A stretch of DNA of 64,000 nt, taken from DATKPE01 sp035524335 (GTDB taxonomy: Bacteria > Bacteroidota > Ignavibacteria > UBA10030 > SZUA-254). The DNA lies in the NCBI GenBank assembly GCA_035524335.1, contig DATKPE010000047.1, forward strand, positions 62,001-126,000, in the 5' to 3' direction. How positions within the stretch are numbered: the stretch's first letter is position 1; every line of letters begins with the position of its first letter. Below are positions 1-7,810 of the stretch, in pieces. The translations under genes were made by a program, and so were the position numbers. Below the pieces are notes generated by a model, which was not told the origin of the DNA, did no database searches, and worked only from the letters and a program-made list of their open reading frames with translations.

Positions 1-654
1 CTCCTCATGCTGCTCGTCGACGAGCGCCCGGAAGAAGTGACGGAAATGCGGCGGCAGATCCGCGGCGAGGTGTTTGCCAGTTCGAACGACAGCGACAGGG
101 AAGATCATACGCGGCTTGCGAAAATTGTGCTTGAGTACGCCCGCCGGAAGGTGGAAACGGGACGCGAAGTCGTTCTCCTGATCGATTCCCTTACACGCAT
201 GGGCCGTGCATTCAACTCCGTACAGCCGGGAACGGGCCGGACGATGTCGGGGGGCGTCGACATCAGGGCGCTCGAAATCCCGAAACGGGTCTTCGGCGCC
301 GCCCGCGCGCTGGAAGGCGAAGGATCGCTCACCATCATCGCCACGGTGCTGGTCGATACCAACTCCCGGATGGATGAACTGATATTTCAGGAGTTCAAGG
401 GGACCGGCAATATGGAACTCGTCCTCAACCGGGACCTCGCCAACGAGAGGATTTTTCCGGCGATCAACATCGCCGAATCGGGAACCCGCCGGGAAGAACT
501 TCTTTTTGGCGGCGATACCGGCCGTTACCAGTCGCTCCGCCGGACCCTGAATGCCATGAAGCCGAAGGAGGCGATGCTCGCACTCCGGAAGGCGATCGAC
601 CAGTATCCGACGAATGACGCCCTTCTCAACCGGTTCCGGCCGGACCATGGCTGA
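1..654 (+). CDS. rho: Transcription termination factor Rho, C-terminal part (5' end outside window)
   Basis: Rho is the hexameric RNA-dependent ATPase that strips RNA polymerase from untranslated transcripts. Only the last 217 residues are present; the frame is open to base 1, so the gene starts before the window. Visible family marks are DERPEEVT near the start, the Walker B strand VVLLIDSLTRMGRAFN, the Q-loop TGRTMSGGVD, and the R-loop region FKGTGNMEL, ending in the usual tail rich in basic residues. The N-terminal RNA-binding domain and Walker A are not in the window. The downstream glycosylase frame opens directly after the stop codon, so the two are probably cotranscribed. Identification is secure. 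Confidence 0.97.
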   Translation, partial: LLMLLVDERPEEVTEMRRQIRGEVFASSNDSDREDHTRLAKIVLEYARRKVETGREVVLLIDSLTRMGRAFNSVQPGTGRTMSGGVDIRALEIPKRVFGAARALEGEGSLTIIATVLVDTNSRMDELIFQEFKGTGNMELVLNRDLANERIFPAINIAESGTRREELLFGGDTGRYQSLRRTLNAMKPKEAMLALRKAIDQYPTNDALLNRFRPDHG

Positions 655-702
655 GTGTCCGGGTCGCGCGCTCCTTTATCCGGTCCTGCATCCGGATCCG
701 CG

Positions 703-1608
703 ATGAGAAATGTTCTGACAATTGAGGCGGGGAAGAGGTTCAGTTTCTGGCGAACCGTGTTCAGCCACGGGTGGTGCGCCCTGCCCCCCTTTTATGTCGA
801 TAAGGCGGACCGCTCGCTCTCCCGGGTCCTCCGGCTGGAGAACGGCCGGACGGTTCTCCTCCGGATGGAGGAGGTTCCCGGGGGGATCCGGGTTTCCTCT
901 CCCGGCAGTGTAAAATGCGACGCCCGGTTCCGGAAGGATGCCGGCCGGCAGATCGCAGACTGTTTCCGGATCGGCGAGGACTTTTCGGATTTCTACAGGG
1001 AAGCGCGGCGGCTGACCGGTTACCGCTGGATTGCCCGCTCCGGCGCCGGACGTCTGCTTCGCGCCCCGACGGTGTTCGAGGATGTCGTGAAAATGATCTG
1101 TACGACGAACTGCAGTTGGGCGCTGACGGAAATCATGGTCGGAAATCTCTGCGCAAAACTCGGCGAAGAGGCGGAAGGAGGCCGGTTCGCGTTTCCGACG
1201 GCCCGGGCCATCGCCCGCTCGGGCGAGGCATATCTGCGGAAGGAAATAAAAACCGGATACCGGTCTCCGTACCTGCTGGAATTTGCGCGGCGCGTCGACC
1301 GGGGCGAGATCGATCCCGAATCCTGGCGATCGTCTCACCTGCCGACCGATGAGCTCTTCGCTCAGGTGAAGGATGTGAAGGGAATCGGACCCTATGCCGC
1401 CGGCAATATCATGAAACTTCTCGGCCGGTACGATTACCTGGGCATTGACAGCTGGTGCAGGGCAAAATTCTTCGAACTGCACCGCAACGGAAGAAAAGGT
1501 CCGGATCGGATCATCGAACGGTTCTATGAACCGCTCGGCAAATGGCGGGGTTTGTTTTTCTGGCTGGATGTGACGAAGGAGTGGTACCGTCAGAAATTTC
1601 CGTTCTGA
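703..1608 (+). CDS. HhH-GPD DNA glycosylase, AlkA/OGG-like
   Basis: Probable base-excision-repair glycosylase of 301 residues. The helix-hairpin-helix is seen as VKGIGPYAAGNIM near residue 225, followed by LGIDSW with the conserved catalytic Asp near residue 249. In OGG1-type bifunctional enzymes a lysine lies just after the GVG turn; here that place holds Tyr (GIGPYA), which suggests a monofunctional AlkA-like enzyme. That last step is inference. I chose the ATG at 703; a GTG at 655, directly after the rho stop, is in the same frame and would add 16 low-complexity residues. The substrate cannot be told from sequence alone. Confidence 0.82.
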   Translation: MRNVLTIEAGKRFSFWRTVFSHGWCALPPFYVDKADRSLSRVLRLENGRTVLLRMEEVPGGIRVSSPGSVKCDARFRKDAGRQIADCFRIGEDFSDFYREARRLTGYRWIARSGAGRLLRAPTVFEDVVKMICTTNCSWALTEIMVGNLCAKLGEEAEGGRFAFPTARAIARSGEAYLRKEIKTGYRSPYLLEFARRVDRGEIDPESWRSSHLPTDELFAQVKDVKGIGPYAAGNIMKLLGRYDYLGIDSWCRAKFFELHRNGRKGPDRIIERFYEPLGKWRGLFFWLDVTKEWYRQKFPF

Positions 1609-1635
1609 CACGACCCGAACATACGCGTTACCATC

Positions 1636-1992
1636 ATGAGGATCGATATCGTTCTTGAGGATATTGGAAGGGAACTTTCAGCCGCAGGGTTAGCTCTCGC
1701 AGGGGGGAATGAGGGAAAAGCCCGCGTCTGCGCACGAAGAGCTGCCGGCAAAGCGATCGGGTGGCGTCTCTCCCAGTCTGACAACAAGCCCCCCACCGGC
1801 GACGCGGTTGCCCTGCTCCGGGAATTATCGCGCGATGCGGCCGTTCCGGGCGACGTCAGGGATGCTGCCGGCCGGCTCTCTTCGAGAATTTCCGGGGACT
1901 TCTCCTATTCCCCCCCGTTCAGCGCTCTAAATGACGCGCGCGCGATCGTTGCGTTCTGCGTTCCGCAGGAGGGCGGGGACGATGTTTGCTGA
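1636..1992 (+). CDS. Small protein of unknown function, possibly HEPN-like
   Basis: A 118-residue protein I do not recognise with certainty. It is helical and contains the stretch GNEGKARVCARRAAGKA near residues 24-40, a pattern that recalls small four-helix HEPN-like proteins, but no catalytic R-x4-6-H is obvious. It has no signal peptide or membrane segment. Its 3' end overlaps the ATG of the next gene (1982) by 11 bases, so it is translationally linked to two phosphatidyltransferases. That context may mean a regulatory or accessory role in lipid headgroup transfer; this is guesswork from position. Confidence 0.6.
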   Translation: MRIDIVLEDIGRELSAAGLALAGGNEGKARVCARRAAGKAIGWRLSQSDNKPPTGDAVALLRELSRDAAVPGDVRDAAGRLSSRISGDFSYSPPFSALNDARAIVAFCVPQEGGDDVC

Positions 1993-2851
1993 CTACAGGC
2001 GTTCCCTGAAATTTCCCGACGCTGAGGAATTTCTCGATATCCTCCTCTACAGACCGGCGGCCTACCTCTTCGTCCGTGCGGTCCGAAATACACCCGTCAC
2101 GCCAAATCAGATCACCCTCGCATCACTCTGTGCCGGACTTATCGCGGCCTACAATCTCTCTCTCGGCGTACCGGCCGCCTTCATCGGCGCGGCGGTATGG
2201 TATGCCGCCGCCAACGTGCTCGACTGTGCGGACGGTCAGCTCGCACGGCTGAACGGGAGCGGCACTCCTCTGGGCCGGATCATCGACGGCCTGGCCGATT
2301 ATCTATCGAGCATCGCCATTTTTCTCGGGATCGGATTCGGCTATGCGCATGGCCGTCCCGGATCATGGCTCCTTGTTGTGGCCGCGGGGGTCAGCAGTGC
2401 ACTGCATGCGGCGGTGTTCGACCACAGGCAGAGCGAGTTCATCGCGCTCATGAGGAATGAACCCGATGCGCGGGCGAACGAAGCAGGACGCTTCCGGAAT
2501 GAAATCGCGGCGCTTCAGGCCGGCGGCGGCAGTCGTGCACGGATCCTGATCCTCCGCGTCTACCTCGGATACCTCGGACTGCAGGCGGCGGGCGCTCCGG
2601 CCCGTCCCGCTCTCCCACAACGATCGACAGCAACCGCGGGGCGGAAAACCCTCATCCGTCTCTACAGTTTTCTCGGTCCCACGACGAACAGGACGCTGCT
2701 CATCCTCTGCGCACTCTGCAATGCTCTTCCGGTCTATCTCTGGTCGGTCATCGTTCCCCTCAACGTGTGGCTGATCATTCTCCTCGTTTTCCGGGAAAGA
2801 ATTCTCGGAAAGGAGCCGCTTTCTCCGGTTCCCGCGGAGGAATTGAGATGA
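1982..2851 (+). CDS. CDP-alcohol phosphatidyltransferase family protein (first of two)
   Basis: Integral membrane enzyme of 289 residues that should move a phospho-alcohol between a CDP-linked donor and an alcohol acceptor. The diagnostic motif D-x2-D-G-x2-A-R-x8-G-x3-D-x3-D is complete: D81, D84-G85, A88-R89, G98, D102 and D106. Several hydrophobic segments follow, and a hydrophilic insert lies near residues 150-215. I start at ATG 1982 rather than an upstream in-frame codon at 1931, because 1931 lies deep in the preceding gene. The stop overlaps the next ATG (ATGA at 2848), so the two paralogues are coupled. The substrates are unknown; phospholipid or inositol-phosphate lipid synthesis are both possible. 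Confidence 0.88.
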   Translation: MFADYRRSLKFPDAEEFLDILLYRPAAYLFVRAVRNTPVTPNQITLASLCAGLIAAYNLSLGVPAAFIGAAVWYAAANVLDCADGQLARLNGSGTPLGRIIDGLADYLSSIAIFLGIGFGYAHGRPGSWLLVVAAGVSSALHAAVFDHRQSEFIALMRNEPDARANEAGRFRNEIAALQAGGGSRARILILRVYLGYLGLQAAGAPARPALPQRSTATAGRKTLIRLYSFLGPTTNRTLLILCALCNALPVYLWSVIVPLNVWLIILLVFRERILGKEPLSPVPAEELR

Positions 2852-3735
2852 ACCGGTCCGATCGCTGGGGATTATTTCTGCAGGGACTGAAATCGGATAC
2901 CCTCTATGCCGACGAGGTCATCAATATCGTCCTCCTCCGGCCGCTCGCCTCACTCCTGGTCCGTCTCATCGGAAGAACCAGCATCACGCCGAACCAGGTC
3001 ACTATCCTTTCCGTGATCATCGGCGTCACCGCGGGTGCCGTGTATCTCGCCGGCACGCCGGTCGCAACCGCAATCGGCGGAACGATGGTCCTCCTGAAGG
3101 ATATCACCGACGATGCGGACGGCCAGCTGGCGAGGGCAAAGTCGCTCTATTCCCGGCGTGGCCGATTTCTCGACTCAATCGGGGATGCCGTCGTGAGCGT
3201 TGCGGTTTTCGGGGGAATTACAGCGGTTCTCTGGCGCGGCAACCCGTCCCTCTGGACGGTTCTTCTCGGCGCGGTCTCACTTGTCGGAATGACTCTGCGG
3301 GTTTCCTACCATGTCTACTATCAGGCGTCCTTTCTCCACACCGAGAACAGGTATGTCCTCAACCGCACGATTGAGACGGTGACCGAGGAGGATCTGCGGG
3401 GCGATCCTTTCACCCTCCGGCTCCAGAGGATTTTCATTCTCATCTACGGCTGGCAGGACAGGATGATGAACCGGATCGACCGGTGGTCGCTTCGTCCGGA
3501 TCCGGATCTTGCCATGCTCCCCGTCTGGTACGGCGACCGGCTCTCGCTCATCCTCTCCGGTCTTCTTGGCTTCGGAACGGAACTCTCCCTCCTTGCGGTC
3601 TGTTCCTGGTTCGATGCCCTCTTCACCTACTGCGTCATCAATTGCCTGGTCATGAACGGCATCTGGCTCCTGAATATCTGTTACCGCAGGTATATGCTAT
3701 CCCTCAACATTCCCCGCCATCCCCCCGAAATCTGA
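2848..3735 (+). CDS. CDP-alcohol phosphatidyltransferase family protein (second of two)
   Basis: A second membrane enzyme of the same family, 295 residues, with its own full motif: D88-x2-D91-G92, A95-R96, then G-RFL-D-SIG-D. The N-terminus resembles the first copy (a RPLASLLVR...TPNQVT stretch before the first membrane helix), so the pair looks like an old tandem duplication that has diverged. Start is ATG 2848, inside the ATGA overlap with the first copy; a longer in-frame opening at 2767 is only read-through of that gene. It converges on the minus-strand gene at 3752 with just 16 bases between. Two copies may act on different alcohols or as a heteromer. Confidence 0.88.
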   Translation: MNRSDRWGLFLQGLKSDTLYADEVINIVLLRPLASLLVRLIGRTSITPNQVTILSVIIGVTAGAVYLAGTPVATAIGGTMVLLKDITDDADGQLARAKSLYSRRGRFLDSIGDAVVSVAVFGGITAVLWRGNPSLWTVLLGAVSLVGMTLRVSYHVYYQASFLHTENRYVLNRTIETVTEEDLRGDPFTLRLQRIFILIYGWQDRMMNRIDRWSLRPDPDLAMLPVWYGDRLSLILSGLLGFGTELSLLAVCSWFDALFTYCVINCLVMNGIWLLNICYRRYMLSLNIPRHPPEI

Positions 3736-3751
3736 TCCGCCGGCAGGCTGA

Positions 3752-4372
3752 TCAGGGCCGGGATGCTTCGCCGGACGCCAGCCGCGCGATCATCCGGTTG
3801 TGCATTCCCGCAAATAGGAACACCATGCAGAGCGCGCCGAGAAGGGCAAAGGCCATATCCGACTGGGTGTCCCACGGATCGCCCTGTGTCCCGAGGAACG
3901 CATCCGCGTTCTGGCCCGACGCGAGGGCGACGACCCATTCAAAAAGTTCATACAGGAGAGAGATCGACAGGCAGGTTGCGACAGTCAGAACCGCGGTCCA
4001 CGCTCCCGGCCGGACGATGTTCCGACGGATATACAGCTCGCGCGCGATAAATGCCGGCACAAACCCCTGTGCGAAGTGACCCAGTTTATCGTAATTATTG
4101 CGCTGCCAGTGAAAAACCGGCCTGAGCCACTCGAACAGCGGGACGCGGGCGTACGTATAATGTCCCCCCACGAACAGGATGCAACAGTGCAGGAGGATGA
4201 GCGTGTAGACAACATCGGTGAACCTGAATTTTCGGTACGTCAGAATGAGGATCGCGAGTCCGGCGATAGCGGGAAATATTTCCAGCATCCAGGTGAAATA
4301 ATCTAAGGGATTGATGACGGACCAGATCAGCACCAGGATGTAGACCAGGAAGAGGAGGCGGTGGTAATTCAT
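3752..4372 (-). CDS. DUF2238 (YjdF-like) membrane protein
   Basis: A 206-residue inner-membrane protein with about five hydrophobic helices. The family mark is YDKLGHFAQGFVPAFIARE in the middle and LLYELFEW further on, as in the DUF2238/YjdF group whose function is unknown. I start at ATG 4372 (MNYHRLLFLV), which puts a membrane helix right at the N-terminus. An in-frame opening from 4495 would add a polar, proline/alanine-rich stretch overlapping the upstream gene and is less likely. It follows two other membrane-protein genes on the same strand. Confidence 0.8.
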   Translation of the reverse strand: MNYHRLLFLVYILVLIWSVINPLDYFTWMLEIFPAIAGLAILILTYRKFRFTDVVYTLILLHCCILFVGGHYTYARVPLFEWLRPVFHWQRNNYDKLGHFAQGFVPAFIARELYIRRNIVRPGAWTAVLTVATCLSISLLYELFEWVVALASGQNADAFLGTQGDPWDTQSDMAFALLGALCMVFLFAGMHNRMIARLASGEASRP

Positions 4373-4428
4373 CGGATTCTGCCGTATGATAGTGAGGTTC
4401 TCTGCTGAAATGGGGGCGGAAGCGGCGG

Positions 4429-5091
4429 CTACAGGCGTGCCGGTTTCTTCCGGCGCGGCCTGTCGAGCCGGTACCCCCAGATGACGAAAATCCATGCGGC
4501 ATTGCCGGCGACGGCGATTTCCAGACTGTTCTCGGGCGGAGGGCCGAACAGGCTGGCAAAGTAAATGCCGGCGAGGACCGCTGCGAACGAAGTGAACTCC
4601 ACTGTTCCCTTCCGGCGATTTGCCGGCACGGAGGCAAAATAGACGGCGAATCCCGCGAGGAAGACGAGGAGTTCCAGGACGATCGTGCCCGGGAGGGAAT
4701 TCCAGAGGCCCAGACCCACCTTCGTTCCGGAACCGAAAGTCAGCGGAAGGTCCGGCCGGTGGGTGACGAAGTCGAGCACCCAGTGGCTGAACACCAGAAC
4801 GCCGCCAGCCGCGGAAGATCTCGGATTTTTCGACAGGAGATAGATGCCGCCGCCGAAGAGAACCGACAACAGGAGCGACCCTGTCAGGGAATGGGACCAG
4901 GGATAGTCGTAAAAATCGAGCGGTGTAACGGCTGTAATGCCGGGGGCAATGCGCACATGTTCCGCATGGAAAAGGAGGAGGAGGGGCCAGAGCAGGTCCA
5001 TGAGCTGGGATGCCATGATGAGTGTCCCAAGCGGAAGTGCGGGGGCGGCTTTCTTTGCCGCAAGAGCGGCGCCATAATGTCCGAGGAACAT
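4429..5091 (-). CDS. YdjM-like membrane-bound metal-dependent hydrolase family protein
   Basis: A 220-residue membrane protein starting MFLGHYGAALAAKK, with SHSLTGS near residue 66 and FSHWVLDFVTHRPD near residue 100. Spaced His and Asp residues in membrane helices (GHYG, WSHS, SHWVLD, THRPD) are typical of the DUF457/YdjM family of putative metal-dependent membrane hydrolases. No substrate is known for the family. It lies 41 bases after the gene at 5133-5693 and 56 bases before the YjdF-like gene, so the three are probably one operon. Confidence 0.75.
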   Translation of the reverse strand: MFLGHYGAALAAKKAAPALPLGTLIMASQLMDLLWPLLLLFHAEHVRIAPGITAVTPLDFYDYPWSHSLTGSLLLSVLFGGGIYLLSKNPRSSAAGGVLVFSHWVLDFVTHRPDLPLTFGSGTKVGLGLWNSLPGTIVLELLVFLAGFAVYFASVPANRRKGTVEFTSFAAVLAGIYFASLFGPPPENSLEIAVAGNAAWIFVIWGYRLDRPRRKKPARL

Positions 5092-5132
5092 TGCCGTGCG
5101 GTTCCGACGACGCCGCTATCCGGGCCCGGCCG

Positions 5133-5693
5133 TCATGCCGGTTCTTCTTCCGGATTCAGATGGAAAAATTGGGTCATGAGGGTCCCGAAGCCGAGTCCGA
5201 TGCCGGAGAACAGACCGATGAATCCGTTCAGTGCTGCGGCGGTGATGTACCCCGTCGTGTGGTACATGTAGACGAGAAGGGTGGTTGCGATAACGTTCGA
5301 TGTGGCGAGCAGTCCCCCGAGAAAGAGGATGTCGATCCACCGGATCTGCGGCTGGTTGGCGATTGAGAGGTAGTAAAAGATCAGCAGAGAAAGCGCAAGG
5401 GAGAGGGCGAAGAAGAAATCGCGCATGATGAATCCGGTGCTGATCCCCTCCGACACGAACGCCGAGTCGAGCACAGCAAGAACGATATAGATCCCGACCG
5501 CATTCTTGACATTGGTGCACCTGAGGAGGCAGAGGAACACGGCGCCGATGATTCCATTCGAGACGAACTGGAAGGCGGCGTGGCTTACGGTAAAGATGCT
5601 GAGCCCGAAGAAACAGAATCCGGCTGTCATGCAAAGGACTGCGGGCATCAGGGTGCGGAGGAACAGCCATTTGATTGTGCGCGTTGTCAGCAT
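5133..5693 (-). CDS. Multipass membrane protein, function unknown
   Basis: A 186-residue, strongly hydrophobic protein with about six membrane helices and short charged ends. The carboxyl tail is acidic (NPEEEPA). I do not recognise a family. It is the first gene of a minus-strand set with the YdjM-like and YjdF-like genes, and a promoter-like element lies at 5836-5866. The overlapping frame on the same strand (5116-5700) is arginine-rich and polar, and is taken as a shadow. Confidence 0.65.
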   Translation of the reverse strand: MLTTRTIKWLFLRTLMPAVLCMTAGFCFFGLSIFTVSHAAFQFVSNGIIGAVFLCLLRCTNVKNAVGIYIVLAVLDSAFVSEGISTGFIMRDFFFALSLALSLLIFYYLSIANQPQIRWIDILFLGGLLATSNVIATTLLVYMYHTTGYITAAALNGFIGLFSGIGLGFGTLMTQFFHLNPEEEPA

Positions 5694-5835
5694 AGGACAC
5701 GTTTCCTGGAGAAAATATTCAACATCGCCGGCGAATCCCGCCCGGCCGGGATGAAAGGCCGGATTCGGTTTTCGCGTGACATCTTCCCCTTTGACAAAGG
5801 CTACGTACGGCTACCCCTGATGCTGCGTTTCGTCG

Positions 5836-5866
5836 TTAAGGTAATCTATTTTCCTAACGTTTTCAA
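5836..5866 (-). promoter_or_regulatory. Bacteroidota-type promoter candidate
   Basis: Minus-strand TTG-N20-TACCTTAA, facing the membrane-protein gene starting at 5693. It lies in the 206-base gap 5694-5899, an AT-richer stretch in which I see no gene. Confidence 0.4.
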
Positions 5867-5899
5867 CTTTGCCCCTTTTTCCCGTCGTGCGGCGGTGGT

Positions 5900-6313
5900 T
5901 CAGAGTCCTTTTGATATATTCCAACCCCAGTTGAGGAGGAGAAGAAATATGCAGGCCGCGGCGGCTGTCCGGTGCCGACGGAACCAGCAGCCGACCGCTT
6001 CGGAGAACCGGAACAGACTCGCGTCGGATCCGGACAGATCGGCGGCCAGCCACCACGGCAGGACGAGGAGAACGGGCAGAAGAACAATTCCCAGAGGATT
6101 GCAATCCACCGCCCCCCGGAGGTTTCCGTGCATCAGCATCGCGATCGATCTGGTGACGCCGCAGGAAGGGCACGGCAGGCCGGTCAACCGGTGAAACAGG
6201 CAGAGCGTGGTTCCGGCTGTGCCGGCGTCCGGCGCGGCCGAGAGGCGCCAGATCCAGAAATAACCGGCTCCGGTGAGGGTCGTCAGGATGGTATAAAACC
6301 TTTTGTGCGGCAT
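5900..6313 (-). CDS. DUF2752 domain membrane protein
   Basis: A 137-residue protein with the DUF2752 signature CPSCGVTRS near residue 50, followed by hydrophobic helices and a second helix pair near the C-terminus. I start at ATG 6313 (MPHKRFY), 5 bases after the stop of the TM2 gene; a longer frame from 6400 overlaps that gene and is polar. DUF2752 genes often follow TM2-domain genes in Bacteroidota and relatives, and this pair fits that habit. The Cys pair may bind metal or form a disulfide, but the family has no known function. Confidence 0.85.
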   Translation of the reverse strand: MPHKRFYTILTTLTGAGYFWIWRLSAAPDAGTAGTTLCLFHRLTGLPCPSCGVTRSIAMLMHGNLRGAVDCNPLGIVLLPVLLVLPWWLAADLSGSDASLFRFSEAVGCWFRRHRTAAAACIFLLLLNWGWNISKGL

Positions 6314-6318
6314 TGACC

Positions 6319-6657
6319 TCAGTACAGGACCTGCTGGATTTTCTGCATGTTCATTTCCCGCGTCTTCCCCATGATGATGAACCAGTCGACGATGGTCCAT
6401 ATCCCCAGACCGCCGCAGGTGAGGAGTTTCGCGATCCCGAGTCCGATGTCGCCGAGCAGAAAACGATCGATGCCGAAATGCCCTCCAATGACAGATACAA
6501 TGAGAATCATCGTGGGATCCTTGAGGTTTGCCGCCTGCAGTTCGACCATTTTCGCGTCATCGAGTTTCAGCAGTTTCTCCCGAATCGCCATGAGCTGGTA
6601 TCCCTCGAAATATTTGCTGTACGACATCAGAAACATATCGACTTTCTGCTGATCCAT
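6319..6657 (-). CDS. TM2 domain-containing protein
   Basis: A 112-residue protein with a polar N-terminal half (about 45 residues, probably cytoplasmic and helical) followed by the TM2 module: two membrane helices around GGHFGIDRFLLGDIGLGIAK and LTCGGLGIWTIVDWFII, joined by the conserved turn with the DRF motif. TM2 modules are widespread, with no firm biochemical role. A good Shine-Dalgarno (aaaggag) lies before the ATG, and a promoter-like element lies 100 bases upstream. It is cotranscribed with the DUF2752 gene. Confidence 0.9.
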   Translation of the reverse strand: MDQQKVDMFLMSYSKYFEGYQLMAIREKLLKLDDAKMVELQAANLKDPTMILIVSVIGGHFGIDRFLLGDIGLGIAKLLTCGGLGIWTIVDWFIIMGKTREMNMQKIQQVLY

Positions 6658-6758
6658 GCAAATGCTCCTTTCTGACAGCGTTCGACATCATACCTGTTCA
6701 GGGAATGTGCGTTCCCCGGCCACCGGACGCAGGGAACAGGGGAATATCAATCCTGGCG

Positions 6759-6789
6759 TTAATGTACGCTTTTTGAGGTCTCAATTCAA
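6759..6789 (-). promoter_or_regulatory. Bacteroidota-type promoter candidate for the TM2/DUF2752 pair
   Basis: Minus-strand TTG-N20-TACATTAA, about 100 bases before the TM2 start at 6657. The TTG sits just before the end of the helicase C-half gene (stop at 6797). Confidence 0.45.
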
Positions 6790-6796
6790 CAGCCGG

Positions 6797-7810
6797 TCAC
6801 CCCTCCTCGATGACCCATGGCTCGACGAGGGATCCATCGAGTCCTTCGAGAAATCGGGAGGGCTTGGTCAGGATGAGGCCCGATTCACGGTCGTAAATAT
6901 TGACCGGATAGGTGATAAAGAGGTGCTCTTTTGCCCGGGTGCAGGCGACATACATCAGCCTCCGCTCTTCCTCGAGTTCATCCGGGCTGTCGACCGACCG
7001 CATCGCCGGAAATCTTCCGTCCAGCGCGTAGATCAGAAAAACACTGTTCCACTCGAGCCCTTTTGCGCTGTGGATGGTCGAGAGAACGAGCAGTTCGTCG
7101 TCTTTGCCGGGCGCCTCGACGTCCGCGATGCTCTCGGTCGGCGGCTCGAGGGCGAGATCGGCGAGGAGGGTTTCGATCGAGGAGTATCGCGCGGCGATCT
7201 GTTCGAACGCATCGAGATCCTTCCTGCGCTTCGGATGGTCATCGTACTGCTTTTTGAAGAGCGGATGATAATATGTCAGAATCCGGGAAACCGTATCGGC
7301 CGGATCGCGCTTTCCTGTCGCGAGGCCGCGGAGAACCTGGAACAGCTCCCTGACGGATGTCGGATAACCCGAATACTCCTCCCAGAAACCGGCTGATCCC
7401 CCCGGCAGGCGTTTCGAAATAATATCGTCGATGACATGCTCCGCCGTCCGGGGTCCGACACCGTCGATCAGCAGGAGGATCCGGTTCCAGGCGACGACGT
7501 CGCGGGGATTTTCCAGGACCCGGAGGTAGGCGATCACATCCTTGACGTGTGCCGTTTCGATGAACTTGTAGCCGCCGTACTTCACGAACGGAATATTCGC
7601 CTTCGTCAGTTCGATTTCCAGATCGAAGGAGAGGAACGAAGAGCGGAAGAGAATGGCGATCTCCTCGAGCGGAATCCCGCTTTCCCGGAGCTCGAGGATC
7701 TTCTGAACGACGAATTTGGACTGGGTGTGTTCGTCCGAGGCTACAATGAGCTGGGGGAGCTCGCCTTCCTGTTTGTTCGTGAACAGCTTCTTCCCGTATT
7801 TGTGCCTCAT
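6797..7810 (-). CDS. UvrD/PcrA-like helicase, C-terminal half (domains 2A/2B) as a separate ORF
   Basis: A 337-residue protein that is only the second half of a superfamily 1A DNA helicase. It opens with MRHKYGKKLFTNKQEGE, which in intact UvrD/PcrA/Rep proteins directly follows the ILxxANxII helix after motif IV. Further on come EEIAILFRSSFLSFDLE (motif IVa region), STIHSAKGLEW (motif V) and EERRLMYVACTRAKEHL (motif VI with the arginine finger). Walker A and B are absent and lie in the ORF at 8611-9597. The ATG overlaps the stop of the intervening lipoprotein gene (ATGA), and GAGGA precedes it as a possible ribosome-binding site. It could work only by pairing with the N-half, or it may be a relic; conserved motifs argue for function. 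Confidence 0.9.
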   Translation of the reverse strand: MRHKYGKKLFTNKQEGELPQLIVASDEHTQSKFVVQKILELRESGIPLEEIAILFRSSFLSFDLEIELTKANIPFVKYGGYKFIETAHVKDVIAYLRVLENPRDVVAWNRILLLIDGVGPRTAEHVIDDIISKRLPGGSAGFWEEYSGYPTSVRELFQVLRGLATGKRDPADTVSRILTYYHPLFKKQYDDHPKRRKDLDAFEQIAARYSSIETLLADLALEPPTESIADVEAPGKDDELLVLSTIHSAKGLEWNSVFLIYALDGRFPAMRSVDSPDELEEERRLMYVACTRAKEHLFITYPVNIYDRESGLILTKPSRFLEGLDGSLVEPWVIEEG

